Below the pieces are notes generated by a model. The model did no database searches and was not told where the DNA came from. It was given only the letters and a program-made list of their open reading frames with translations. From contig JADNRV010000099.1 of NCBI GenBank assembly GCA_015499995.1, positions 1-64,000 of the forward strand: a stretch of 64,000 nt of DNA, written 5' to 3'. The position numbers and the translations under genes were made by a program. Positions 1 to 11,506 of the stretch are shown piece by piece; the first letter of the stretch is position 1; each line of letters opens with the position of its first letter. The DNA is from Flammula alnicola (Eukaryota; Basidiomycota; Agaricomycetes; Agaricales; Strophariaceae).

Positions 1-156
1 AAAAAAAAGAAATCCAGAAACTCCTGATCGGGTTATTCTGTAATTCATCAAGTTTTCGTGCAGTATCACACACAACCAGCCTTGCTTTGCATATCAACAT
101 TGTACTGACATATAGACTAACCAGTTGAAACTTTATGTACATGTAATTATGCGACA

Positions 157-3100
157 TTACGGAATAGGGTTCCATGTGCATAACCGACCGCCATCGACAC
201 CTCGATAGTCCGTCAGGTGCTTACACTTAGTACATGGCACGGTGCAGGTGACGGGACAATTCAAGATATTGTTGTTGCCTGGGCAGGTCTCTTGAAGACA
301 TCTGCGGCATCGCCATATCTTCTTTGTGCGCTGACCATCTGGAACAATGCGTCGTCGTTTGGCTGGTCTTGTGCTGGGTCCATCTTCAATCCTACAAAAA
401 GAAATTCAGCTCATGATCACTGATATATCTAGAGAGTTTTGAGCAAAAAAAAGATTCACGCACGGTGTGATTGTGAGGTTTCTATTAACTAGGATGTCGC
501 TGGTAGCTGCGGCTACAGTGGTGGCCCGGGGTGGAGATGGAAAAGAAGATGGAGTAAGGTGGGATCAATCACATTCACGGGATTCACAGGTGCAGGTGGT
601 GTATAAACAGGCTTGGGGCTAGGCAATCGAGGGCGAGAAATTGCAAGATCAATGGATAGGGACTGTGGGATGTTGTCAGAGCCAGTTTCGATAGCACCTT
701 CACGGGGCTGCATTGACATAGGAATGCTTGTAAGATATGATGGGAATAAATTGTCAGCTCCTGCGAAAACAGTGGCTGTTTTGCTGAATAATTTCTAGCT
801 CGTCAGAGATGAGTTCTTGAGATGCACGAATATTGGTAGCTTTCTCCCAGGTTTTCGAATATGCAGAAAGCACTTCCGTTGTGACGTAAAAGCGATCTTT
901 GCCATTGGCAGACCTATTCCATTCCTGTGCAAATGCTTCAAAATTCACCTTGCTTTTTCCTGACTCACTTGCTCGAGCAGCAAATTCCCGAATTTTCGAG
1001 AAGAAGAATTTGCGAGATTCAGGTGTTGTTGGTGGCAAAACGGGGAGAGCAAGGCCTTGCCATTTTCGAAGCCAAGAATCACTGGTGTTAAGCTTGAATT
1101 GTGTTTCTGCATCTTCACTGTAGGGCTCCATCCCGAGGCGAATTCGAAGGGCCTCTGAGTCATAGTAAGGAAAGACATTATAGAAAATTGAAATAAATAT
1201 CCAGAATTGTTGAACTAGTTATGCTGCTTACCTGGGAATATGCAAATTCCAAACTGCTCCTCTGTTCTCTCATAGAGATCACCATTAATCCACTCTGCGT
1301 ATGATGTAGAGCCATCAACTACATCGGAAAGATAGTTGAGAAGGAATGAAGTTCGGTTTATGAGGCCAAGATCATGATGATAGTCCCAGTCGACACCAAA
1401 AATATGTTTTGCAAATGCCTTCAAAGTGTGACAAATTTATATGAGCAAAAAACTCATTTTAGGTTTAATAAAACTGACCTGCAGGTTATACCATGTCCGA
1501 TGATCCGTTAAGCAGTTAACTGTGAGTCGTGGACCAGCTATCAGATCAAGAAGATGATCTGACATTAGTAACTAATTGGCAGGAAATATAAATGTATAGT
1601 GACTTACCGTGAAGTGCTCCAAACTTCTGATATATATCACCATGTGGGCCACCCTCCACATTATTTGTTCCCCGCAAACATTTCCACTTCTGAAGGCCAT
1701 ACTTATCTATACCAGCCCTTTCATACAAAGATACACCCTCGATATCTGACAAATAACCCTGTCGTGCCAGTACAAGGACTGCCTTTGCTTTATGATGAGC
1801 ATCAGCATTGAAAAGTGGCAGGTTTGTCTTCACATCAAGGGCATTTCCAAAGGTCTCGAAAACAAGGTGCAAAGCTGGGACAAGAATACTTGGTGCAGGA
1901 ACATGACGAGGTGTTCGTTCTGCGATAAAACGAGGATTTTGGATCAGCATTTGATCAAAGGTAAGATTGAAAACTTTGCGACAAGTCTCATCTACTGATG
2001 CACGGGCAATAGGATCCCATCGCAATAAATGGTCCTGCATGGCCCGAAGAAATGCTGGTCGCATACCGTGATTAACGGAAGTTGATATCATGTGGAAAGC
2101 GTGAAAGATGTCTTTTCTTGACAGGCGTATATTCAGAACCGAGGTCTGGAGGTGATTCTATGATCTTCTGGAGCACAACGACAACCCCAGATGCAGGTGG
2201 AAGGTTATTTTGATTGGCTGTATCATTTGTTTCTAATTGAAATATTAGTTTTTATTCAATTTTGTGAATATAAAACTGACTGTTTTCTTCGATTTGAGAA
2301 TATGCTTCAAGCATATCCAATGTGACGAGATTCACATCTTCCGGCAGTGATTCTTCATCGACTTCAACACCAATGTCGTCATCGTTATTGTCTTGCTGAT
2401 CAATGTTAATTTCAGATCTACCAGCAGCGGAAGGGTGGATGATATCCTGGTAAAGTGGAATTGAGCCCTGAGAGTAAACAATTTAGAAAGGATGATATCT
2501 CATCAAAATAAATGACTTACATTTTCCCGTCTATCAAAATCTATCAACAAAAGTGGAGAAACAACCTGGAAGACAGAGCTATGATGGCCAGATACAAGTG
2601 ATGATGTGCGAAGCTCTTCCAAAGTAAGAGAACCTGACTTCGTCTTGCTTTTCCGTGAAGCTATTGATGAAGAAGGAGAGAGATGGAGCATCACAGCTGC
2701 AGAGGGATTTATCACTGTATCAATATCAAGGACAAGTCGATTTCAATTTGGTGTCTTGACTCTAACATTACCCAAAGAGGTAAGTTGTGGTGATATAGTT
2801 CCATAGGCGATAGGATCACCACCCTCCTGAGCAAGAAGCACAATACGGGTCCCCGAAGGCGAGTCATATTGTGGTCGCACAATTGGAGACATTTTGGTTG
2901 CCTTCTCGAAAATTAGGTGAGACGCAAAAATGTCGCGGGCGGCATAAGTAAGAAGATCGTTGGGGAGTTTCGGCTTCTCCCACTCCTCCGAGAGTCGAAA
3001 TCTCTGCTCTTTAGGAAGATATTTGGATAAAATCTTCTCACAAAGAGCCTCGAGCGAACCAGAAGCTTTCCGTGTTAAAGGTGGCAAGCGTGGGAACGTG

Positions 3101-4771
3101 TGACGCAGCTGTGCGCCTAATATGAGCAACTCGAAGCGAGGGACACAGGAGCTACAATGAGCTGAAGTCCAGAGTGAGTAACTAATCATATTGAGCAAAG
3201 TACTAACTACTTGCCTGAAGTCCAGAGTGAGTAACTAAGGACTTCTGGCAAATGTCAAAAGACTTTATATACTAAATAGAAAGGATCTAGAAATGATCTG
3301 GAGATGATCTGGAGATGATCTAGAACTTGATAAGAATCTAATCTACAAATGCACAACAAGTGAAAAGGAGGAAGTGCAGATAAGAGATAAGATAAGAGAT
3401 AAGATAAGATAAGATAAGTTGGAGACATGTGCAGGCAGTTTTAACATTCCAAGAAATCAACCCTCGCTCGATACAATAGTCCTTTAGATCTATCAGGTTG
3501 AAGGAAGTCTGGGCTGCTAGTAACGGAAACTGCTTTTTGAGACGAGTTAAGTCTGCCTTGATTGATGACCCAACCTTAAAAACCTGTTTAGAAATAAGAA
3601 GCCGGAGAAGAGAGGGTGGAAGTTTATCCCCAAATTTGTGAACCTATTTCATTATGAATCCTGTTCTCAAAGATTGTGATACAGAGGAAGACATACCGGA
3701 ATAATATATATAATATCAGGTTGCGAATGAAGAGCAATCTGGATAATTCCGCGAAACATTCCATTCTGCATCGAGACTAACACAGAGATGTGCTTCTGGA
3801 TTCTGGTCGACGGACGCCATAACCAACGAAAGAGTTGATTCCACTAGATTGGATGTACCGAGCCAAGAAATATGTACCATCGGAGGCAATTCTAGAGCAG
3901 TAAGACCATATGCAGCAGCTATAGGGGTCGAATTCTCAAAGAGGGAAGGAAAGGCTGCATAGAGAAGAGGTTTATCCTTTGAAGAAAGAAAGAATAAATT
4001 ACGACACCAAAAAAGCATATGAATATAAAATTTACCTTGACTGGATCATCAGAATACAAGAAGGCTGGGTTATCATGTCCATATAATTTCATCGATTTTG
4101 CGATTCCTAAAAGAGGTCCTGAACGTTCTTCATGAGCCTTGGTAAGGGTCAATGCCTGCCCTCGAATGTAACGTGAATCCATCCAGGTCCACAGCGTAGT
4201 AAAGACAGGAACACCGTCTACTTTCGCAATATGCTTATTAACCTAAATAGAATGATATGAATGTGTTGTACTGAAAAGAAAGAAGCAATATATATACTAC
4301 CTTGTGTGAATCATCAATTGCTATTTGATCTGGCGTGAGACAAGCCGTATGCTGGTTTGCATCAGATTCATCGCGCTCAATGGCTTTGTTCATCATACTC
4401 GCAAGATACCGTTCACTTGGTACAAATCCAGCATATTTCTGGGGATCCGTAAAGTTACCGAATGAAGAGGGTATGATTCTCAAGTAGAAGTGAACGGTAG
4501 CCATTGGGGCCCATTTTGTGCTGGTTACTGACGCGAAGCTGACTGAGTACCCGTCGTGAAAGACCCCCACAAGGAGAAAGGATAGCAGGGAAGGCCAGGC
4601 GGAGATATGCGGGGAGCGACTCGAGGATTGCTGTACTCCAGCCACGGAACGTTGAGTTGCACCCTTTGCGGCAATAGTACTTCCATGTTACGATGTAGAA
4701 GTTATCCTCGACATCAGTAATACGACGGGGATTTGCTGCGCCATTTTTCTCAAGCACAACGTCGCATTTAG
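157..4771 (-). pseudogene. DUF6729 / RNase D-like 3'-5' exonuclease gene, truncated and frameshifted
   Basis: Reading the minus strand, coding segments separated by short GT..AG introns recur in family order. A DUF6729-like segment (YYCRKGC...FRGW...LPAYLRLAFP) lies at 4771-4460. A linker (YAGFVPSERYLASMMNKAIE, then VNKHIAKVDGVPVF) lies at 4460-4060. The exonuclease follows: DxE motif LDAEW near 3750, motif II KVGSSIKADLTRLKK near 3560, motif III YAARD near 2935. A conserved C-terminal block (ECxGTNN-type LRGTNNVEGGPHGDIY near 1650, then GVDWDYHHDLGLINRTSF near 1380) leads to a Cys-rich tail (CRRC..TCPG..CTVPCTKC) ending at the stop at 157-159. The family is predicted to be a nuclease of unknown role. 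The frame shifts just after LDAEW, and a LINE replaces everything upstream of about 4771, so the copy is probably dead. Family assignment is from recalled consensus; exon ends are approximate. Confidence 0.8.
3160..3440. repeat. Duplicated 24-bp block and GATAA microsatellite inside the exonuclease gene
   Basis: Between exonuclease motifs II and III the gene is interrupted by non-coding sequence. It holds two copies of a block reading TGAAGTCCAGAGTGAGTAAC, about 50 bp apart near 3164 and 3216. These are followed by GATCTGGAGAT repeats near 3290-3330 and a (GATAA/GATAAGA)n run at 3378-3420. The stretch is longer than the other introns of this gene and may be an expanded intron. Confidence 0.7.
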
Positions 4772-7678
4772 GAGTGCCAGGATGCTATACACCAGTACCG
4801 GCTAGAGCGATCTGCCGCGAATTGGAAATCTTTCCGGAATATAGTCCAGAGTGTCAAGCGCGTCTTCTTCGATCAATGGATCGCAGAGATCGCGTCTGTT
4901 AATAAGCGCCCGTGGGACCTCATGAATTGGGTCCAGCAACGGAAACTACCTCCCAGTGAGGCTATCCAGTATCGTGGAGAGCCTTGCAATGACATACCTG
5001 CCCTGTGGGATGCCCTGCACGGCACGTACAACTCCGCGTCTGACCGAACATATGACACTGATCTTCTCGACTCCATTCCTCAGCTACCTGCTCGGGAATG
5101 GGTCCCCTTTTCTCCGCTGGAACTTACAGAGGCTCTCTCTGCATGTTCTGGTCTTTCTTCTCCGGGTCCGGATCATGTCAATTGGTCCCACCTGAAGAAG
5201 ATTGTACATAGAGAACCCCACTCTGTTGAGGTGCTCCTCTCGATTGCCAATGCCTGCATGCGTGTGGGCTATTGGCCGTCTCCATTTAAGGAATCCATGT
5301 CGGTCATCATCCCTAAGCCAGGCAAGCCTTCCTATTCCACTCCTCAGGCATTCAGGCCTATTGTGCTCTTGAATACCATAGGTAAACTCATCGAGAAGAT
5401 GATCTCGAATCACATTCAGTTCGACGGTGTTGGACTGGATATATTCCATCCTAATCAAGTAGGTGGCGTCCGCGGACGCTCCACTGAGGATGCAGGCCTA
5501 TTCTTAATGCACATGGTGCGGGCAGGATGGGCGAAGGGGTTAAAGACTAGCGTGGTCGCTTTTGATCTCGCTCAGTTCTTCCCTTCCCTCAATCACGAAG
5601 TCCTTGTGATTATTCTTCGAAAGCTTGGCTTTCCACCCCTAGTGGTCAAGTTCTTCAGTTCCTATTTGGTCGAGAGGAAAACACGATATGCGTGGAATTC
5701 TTTCTTGTCCGATCCTCTCCAGGCCGATGTGGGCGTGGGTCAGGGCTCTGCCTTGTCTCCAGTCCTGTCGGCTATTTATTTGGCGCCTATTATGCGTCTT
5801 TTCTACAAGAGGTGCCTTGCGATTCGTCTCGAGGTTGACCTCCTGTCTTATGTGGATGATGGTACCCTGGTTTCACAGGGACCGGACCTAGATTCCAATA
5901 TTGTAAACCTTCAAAAAGCTTACAAGATTGTATTCGAACTTTTCACTAAGTTCGCACTTGCGCTTGAGCACGCCAAGTCGGAGGTTTTTCACTTCGACCG
6001 ATCGCGCGACAGGTATAATCCAAGCATTGATTTGGGCGAGGCGCCCTACACTGGTGCTACTCCACTCCAACCTAAGCCATTTTGGCGGTATTTGGGGTTT
6101 TATTTTGACCGCAAGCTCTCATTCAATGAGCATGTGCGGTATTACTCGACCAAGGGTTTTACATTGGTTGTATCGATGAAAATGCTTGGGTCTTCTACTA
6201 GGGGGTTGACGCCCATCCAGAAGCGTCTCCTCTACCGTACATGTGTGATCCCCATAATCACTTATGGGTATCGCATGTGGTATTTCCGTAATGCCCGCTG
6301 CAAGGGCCTTATGGCACAGCTCACTAATGTTCAGCGCAAGGCTGGGCTTTGGATCACTGGGTGCTTTCGCACCTCACCCTCAGGTGGAGTGGAAGCTCTT
6401 GCGGGCCTCCTCCCCATCCCCATACTCTTGGATAGATTGAATTCCAGGGCCATTGCCCGGATCTCGATCTTGTCTGATACTCACCCGGTCCGCTCTTTTA
6501 TGGCGGGCCCTCTTCTGAAGAAGGCCATTCCTCATCGGAGGGCCATCGAACACATCCCTGTCGATCATCGTCATAAAGTGACCGGCGGACTTATGGGGAA
6601 TGCCTTGTTCCACCCATCTGGTCTGGAAACTCTGGAGCCATTTGCTCCAGATTCCAGGCCTGGTCATCATCTCATGGATCGACATGCAAGTCGATTCAAG
6701 TTTCTGAACTACCCAACTCGCTCTGGGGCTGCAGACCCTGAGGCGGCTTGGAAAATAATACTGGATAAACTCGTCGAGAAGTGCGACGACGAACCAGGCA
6801 CCATCTATGCTGGAGTTGACAGCTCGGTCCCCCCGGGGCCCTGGCAGGCAGCTACTGGTGTTGTACTTAAGCGGCAGGGGGCACAGGTTTTAGCCAGGTG
6901 CCACTCTGTCAGGCGTGCTATCAGCACTGATGCTGAACTCACTGCCATCGCGATTGCTATCTCCGCTGCTGTTGCGTTTGGAGATGTCACCCGCATTGTC
7001 ATATTCACTGATGTGATGCATGCAGCGCGCCTATCAGTGGACCCTTCCCCACACTCGAATCAGGCTTCATCCCTGACCGTCTGTCGGACACTTGAACGAT
7101 GGTTCCGCGGTGGCGGCAACCGTAAAGTCGTTTTTGCAGAGTCTCCCTCCGATATGGAGTGGAGCATTCACCAAGAGGCGCACGACCTTGTTCTGGGATT
7201 TCCTGGGGTGCATGTCACCCCGGATACTCCTCTTTCAGTCGCCTGGCTCAAAGCCAAGGCTGACCAAACTGCAAGGGCTGTCTGGAAGACATCAGTCGAC
7301 GAGCAGCCCTTCTTACTTGGCTCCAACTTCTTGGAACTCGAGGATCTAAAGGGTAATCCTCTCCGTCCGACCCCCATTCGCGGTGGGCCGTGGCTTGAAT
7401 CGGGCGGTCGCAACTCTCAGTTGTTCGCCCGCATGTGCCGTGTAATAACTAATCATGCTCCGATCGGCTCGTACTACGAGCGGTTCAAAATCGATGACCC
7501 ATTGGCTCTCGGGTGTATGTGTGGGGTTTATCCTCAAACGCGTGCTCATCTTTTCGGGTGCCCCAAGTTCCCGATGCTGCCTCATAGGGCGCCGCACCTA
7601 GTGTGGGGTCTTGTGAAATTCCTGGAAGACAACATTAATGTGTTTGCTTTCAACCGGCCTCAAGCCGGAGTCGGATGA
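4772..7678 (+). CDS. LINE ORF2 (reverse transcriptase-RNase H), 5'-partial
   Basis: This is the replication protein of a non-LTR retrotransposon; it would nick target DNA and reverse-transcribe LINE RNA. The frame is open from 4772, and the first Met is at 4922. Counting from that Met, the RT shows AFDLAQFFPS at about 211, GVGQGSALSP at about 275 and the catalytic YVDD at about 310. An RNase H domain follows, with VDSS (about 631), DAEL (about 669) and FTD (about 695). The protein ends in a CCHC-like knuckle CMCG...HLFGC near 865. The APE endonuclease half is missing through 5' truncation. The 918 codons from Met 4922 are uninterrupted, so this is the youngest-looking or most intact ORF2 in the window. 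It cannot move without its endonuclease and promoter. Confidence 0.92.
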   Translation, partial: ECQDAIHQYRLERSAANWKSFRNIVQSVKRVFFDQWIAEIASVNKRPWDLMNWVQQRKLPPSEAIQYRGEPCNDIPALWDALHGTYNSASDRTYDTDLLDSIPQLPAREWVPFSPLELTEALSACSGLSSPGPDHVNWSHLKKIVHREPHSVEVLLSIANACMRVGYWPSPFKESMSVIIPKPGKPSYSTPQAFRPIVLLNTIGKLIEKMISNHIQFDGVGLDIFHPNQVGGVRGRSTEDAGLFLMHMVRAGWAKGLKTSVVAFDLAQFFPSLNHEVLVIILRKLGFPPLVVKFFSSYLVERKTRYAWNSFLSDPLQADVGVGQGSALSPVLSAIYLAPIMRLFYKRCLAIRLEVDLLSYVDDGTLVSQGPDLDSNIVNLQKAYKIVFELFTKFALALEHAKSEVFHFDRSRDRYNPSIDLGEAPYTGATPLQPKPFWRYLGFYFDRKLSFNEHVRYYSTKGFTLVVSMKMLGSSTRGLTPIQKRLLYRTCVIPIITYGYRMWYFRNARCKGLMAQLTNVQRKAGLWITGCFRTSPSGGVEALAGLLPIPILLDRLNSRAIARISILSDTHPVRSFMAGPLLKKAIPHRRAIEHIPVDHRHKVTGGLMGNALFHPSGLETLEPFAPDSRPGHHLMDRHASRFKFLNYPTRSGAADPEAAWKIILDKLVEKCDDEPGTIYAGVDSSVPPGPWQAATGVVLKRQGAQVLARCHSVRRAISTDAELTAIAIAISAAVAFGDVTRIVIFTDVMHAARLSVDPSPHSNQASSLTVCRTLERWFRGGGNRKVVFAESPSDMEWSIHQEAHDLVLGFPGVHVTPDTPLSVAWLKAKADQTARAVWKTSVDEQPFLLGSNFLELEDLKGNPLRPTPIRGGPWLESGGRNSQLFARMCRVITNHAPIGSYYERFKIDDPLALGCMCGVYPQTRAHLFGCPKFPMLPHRAPHLVWGLVKFLEDNINVFAFNRPQAGVG

Positions 7679-8170
7679 GGGACTCTGGATGGGGGGCGAT
7701 CCTGGGTTCAAGCGGGGCCGCGGTCAAAGTGTCCTGCTGCCTGCAGCAAGTTTCTGTTATTTGGCGGCGAAGTTCCGCAAGTGCCTAGGGCTGTGGTCGT
7801 TCCAGGGCCGGTGGCGTCGACTCTCTGAGCCGGTGTCATGCGCCGTTTGCAGAGGACCTGACCTGGTCGACGGCGGTGGGGCTTCGGCCCTGCTTAGCTA
7901 TGACCACGTAGATTTTACCGGTGAATCGGGGAGGGCCTGGCAGGCTCTTCTCGGATTTGGGTGACCCCCCTGTCCCCCAATACTCCTTATTTGCCGTTCG
8001 TGTGGTAGCGTTAACAACGCCGCAATGACGGCCCACCTGGGCTGCAAGGTCCGTCATTTGGGTTTCAGGCTGCTGTGCAGTCTCGCCGCATGCTCCCCTG
8101 CGAGCACCCGTCTTTCTTTTGTATTAGTTAGACAGCCGGACTGCTATCGTGCACCGGTTTTATAAATTGT

Positions 8171-8201
<31 letters not shown>
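4772..8201 (+). mobile_element. Tad1-like LINE, 5'-truncated copy 1, with poly(A) tail
   Basis: The element begins inside ORF2: in-frame homology to the other copies starts at about 4772, right where the exonuclease gene stops. It contains the ORF2 remainder, a roughly 500-bp 3' UTR and an A-run at 8177-8201 preceded by TATAAATTGTTGATT, the 3' terminus shared by all LINEs here. Its 3' UTR matches the LINE fragment at 41.2-42.5 kb and the retroposon tail at 11.5-12.0 kb, rather than copies 2 and 3. No convincing TSD is visible: the left flank is the nuclease gene and the right flank is a Ty3 element, so one side has probably been rearranged. Confidence 0.9.
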
Positions 8202-8997
8202 CCCATGCACATTCATCTCGAAAACTTTTTTGCCGGCAGAACGAAACTACGAAATCTATGACCGAGAACTTCTGGCGATTATCTGAGCAATGCAAGAATG
8301 GCGGCACTACATCCAAGGATCACCGTTTATGACTACCATCCTGTCTGACCACAAGAACCTGACCTACTTCTGTTCTGCCCAGAAACTGAACAGACGACAA
8401 GCGCACTGGTCTCTATTCCTGTCAGAATATGACGTCAAACTGGTCCACCAAGCAGGAAATAAAATGATCCAATCTGACGCACTGTCCTGATGACCAGACC
8501 ATATCCCAGACAATGATACCGACAACGATGACATGACCCTCTTGCCCGAAGGCCTCTTCATAAGCCTTATAGACCTCAAACTACAGGAAAAGATTGCCAA
8601 TTCTCTGAACCTCAACACCGAAGCAGCAGAAGCGCTCAGAATACTGCTGGAGGATGGACCACGAAACCTACGAAAAGGACTAGAGGACTGGACCACTGCC
8701 GAACATGATGGAAAGTGATTATTGTTCTATAAAGGAAAAAACTCTATCCCTAATAGTCAAACACTGCAATGCAAAATTGTGGAAAAATATCACGAACCGC
8801 TGACGGCCGGACACCTGGGGAAACTTGAAACGTATAATGCTATATGAGAACATTACTGATGGCCTGGCATACGAACCTTCATGAAATCCCACATAAAAGG
8901 ATGCGGAATCTGTCAACAATTTAAGATCAACAGAAATCTGTCACATCCGGCCTTAATTGCACAAGAAACCGTACACTCGAAATGACCCTTTGCTGAT

Positions 8998-9300
8998 CCA
9001 ATGATGGATTTCATCACTGGATTGCCCGAGATCAATGGAAAAGATGCCGTACTGGTCGTGGTCAACCATGGTCTTACAGGGGGGGTGATTACCATTCTTT
9101 GCTCCACTTCGGTCACGCAAGAAGAGACCAGACACCTACTCTTGGACAATCTATACAGAAGATTCGGACTACCTGACAGCCTCAGGTCTGACCATGGCCT
9201 TCAGTTTGCAGCAAAAGCCTTCCGAGAGCTTCTAAAGCTTCTGGGCATCAAATCCAAATTGACCACCGCCTATCACCCGCAGTCTGATGGCACCACGGAA
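8998..9300 (+). pseudogene. Ty3 integrase catalytic core fragment
   Basis: Reads from MMDFITGLPEINGKDAVLVV through RSDHGLQFAAKAF to TTAYHPQSDGTTE. The three acidic positions expected of a DDE integrase are the Asp in MDF, the Asp in SDHG and the Glu of TTE. The third lies at the very edge of the block, because a tRNA-headed retroposon inserted directly after it at 9301. The reading frame resumes at 10863 with a duplicated target and RLNQEIEAY. A TGA just upstream, in HSK*PFADP, shows that the reading frame was already broken. Confidence 0.85.
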
Positions 9301-9392
9301 GGGGCGTGGTGGCTTAGCGGTTACTGCGTTGCCTTTAAGGGTGGCTGTGCACCATCTGAGAGGTTGTGGGTTCGATTCCTGCACATAGCAAG
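9301..9392 (+). promoter_or_regulatory. tRNA-like pol III promoter of retroposon copy 1
   Basis: GGGGCGTGGTGGCTTAGCGG opens the element and holds an A-box match. GTGGGTTCGATTCCTGC about 50 bp later holds a strong B-box match. The spacing is that of a tRNA gene. This is a promoter derived from a tRNA rather than a functional tRNA gene. Confidence 0.75.
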
Positions 9393-10862
9393 TACCATAA
9401 GCTTGTGACCGTGGGCTCCTCGCCGCGGTGCTGGAATGTAAGTCGTCTGCCGTTGGGCGCGCTGTCGGTGCTGTCGTTCTTTGAGGGCCTTCGGCAACCC
9501 ACTGTAGTCCTCTTTGGGCGACGTGGGGTGCACGGGAGCGCTGTACCGTAAGTTGTCTGCCATGTTGTGGGGCGCAGCAGTTGTTGCCGAGCATGCGCTC
9601 CTCGCTGTAGGGTGCAAGGGCCGTATGGTCGCTACAGGGGGCGGGCACAATGACCACTGTCATAGGCCTACGTCGGGTGGTGGGAGTGTCTGGGGTCCAA
9701 GTGATTCCTCGGAATGCTGATGTAAGTCGACCCTGGCACATTTGGGATCGTCGCTCAGCCTTATAGGTCGGTAAGTCGGCCAGGCTCGTGCAAAGCCGCT
9801 TTGGGGCACCTCGGATAGCAGCCCGTAAAGGGTCTGAAAGGATAGGGCACGGTAAGAACCGGGAATTGGTCTGATAACAACCCGACCTTGGGGAGACCAC
9901 CGGCATCGATCCGGGTTTCGGTCGCAGACCCACCCTTCTCGAGGGCTAGGACAGGGCACCCGGCACGGCACAATAGAGTAGTGAGTGCCGTTGTTAGTCA
10001 TAATAGGTCGAGCTCCTGGCTGCATGGCTGGGTAGGGGGCTTTCGGCAAGACAGTGACTCTGGACAGGATTGGGGATCCACGCCGCAAGGCATAAGCGAA
10101 CCACCTGCCGGGGGACGGGAAGGTTAAGCCGGGTGTCGCGCCCTGGTAAGACTGAGCCATAGCGGTACTCGGATAGTCCCCTTGTACTGGCTCGACAGAT
10201 CTATATCCACTGTTGCTCGATTGGGCATAATAAGTTCCATTTCGAGTTAAGTTGAAGCGGCAATGTTGGGGGGCAGGGACTCGATGAGCCCCCTCCAATC
10301 GGTCTCCCCGCAAGGGGGGGCCTAAATTGCTTCTGGATGGGGGGCGATCCTGGGTGTGGTTAGGGCCGTGGCCCAAGACCTAGTGCCCGCAGGTGTTTCC
10401 ATGTTGGACCGTTCCGGACCTGCAAGGGCGAGGGGCCTGTTCGTTGCAGGCCTCGATTGTCGGCCCTCTGGGGCGGCTTTCGGCGTGATATCCCATGGAG
10501 GACCCGCCTTGGTGTAACGAGAACGTCGAGTTTGCCGAATAAGTGGGGAGAGCCGGGCAAGCTCTGACTTCATCTGGGTGACCCCCCTGTCCACCCTTTT
10601 AATCCATATCTACCTTATGCTCGGTAGCGTTAACAACGCCGCGCGTTTGTATTTCCTGGGCTGCGAGGTCCGTTATTTGGGTTTCAGGCTGCTGCGCAGT
10701 CTCGCCCGTGTCGCGCTCGCGCACGCCACATGCTCCCCTGCGAGCAACCAATTTCTTTCTTTTGCGATGGGTATTGTAGCGTACTCGTTTGTATTAGTTA
10801 GAGTCCGAGCTGCGATCGTGCTTCGGAATATAAATTATTGATTTAAAAAAAAAAAAAAAAAA
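9301..10862 (+). mobile_element. Long tRNA-headed, LINE-tailed retroposon, copy 1 (SINE-like)
   Basis: The 5' end is tRNA-like. A box TGGCTTAGCGG lies about 10 bp in, and B box GGTTCGATTCC is near 9370. A body of roughly 900 bp follows, and the tail from about 10328 matches the 3' UTR of LINE copies 2 and 3, including TATAAATTATTGATTT and poly(A) at 10845-10862. Flanking repeats are ATGGCACCACGGAA (9287-9300) and ATGGCACCACAAAA (10863-10876), a 14-bp TSD differing only by two G-to-A changes. At 1.56 kb it is several times longer than typical SINEs. It has no supported ORF; long open frames on either strand look incidental to its GC-rich body. It would be mobilised in trans by the LINE. Confidence 0.88.
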
Positions 10863-11460
10863 ATGGCACCACAAAACGTCTAAACCAAGAAATAGAAGCA
10901 TATATCTCCATATATTGCTCATCAAACCCAGATACTTGGCTAGACTCCATCAGCACTCTGGAATTCACGCACAATGATCGACGACATGCAGACAGACAGA
11001 GAACCCCATTTGAAATACAAATGGGGTATTCACCAATCTCTGTTCCCACCTCATTTGAAAACATGAGGTTTCCTGCTGTTGAAGACTGAATGAAGCAGTT
11101 AATCAAAGATCGAGAAGAAGCACTCGCGGCACATGAACTAGCCCGAGCAAGAATAGCTGAACGTCGCCAATCAAGATTCATCCCCTTCAAGAAAGGACAA
11201 AGAGTCTGGTTGGATTCACAGAATCTCAAGACGCATTACAACAAAAAGATGGCACCTGAACGGGAAGGACCATTTTTGATCAAAGACGTTCTGGGACCCC
11301 TAACCTATCGGTTGCAACTCCCGAAACACTAGAAGATTCACGATGTTTTCCACGCCATCCTCTTGATGCCATATGTGGAAAATGAGATTCATGGAAAGAA
11401 TTTCACACAGCCTCCTCTGGATCTCATTGATGGAGAAGAAGAATATGAAGTCGACTCAAT

Positions 11461-11463
<3 letters not shown>

Positions 11464-11506
<43 letters not shown>

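Noticed and set aside
9301..9392. Genuine tRNA gene
   Set aside because: A and B boxes are good, but the acceptor and T stems do not pair and both copies are heads of retroposons with TSDs.
9660..10376. Long minus-strand open frame (238 codons) in retroposon copy 1
   Set aside because: It crosses the body-tail junction, is antisense to the element, is not matched by a conserved frame in copy 2, and its composition fits chance in GC-rich DNA.
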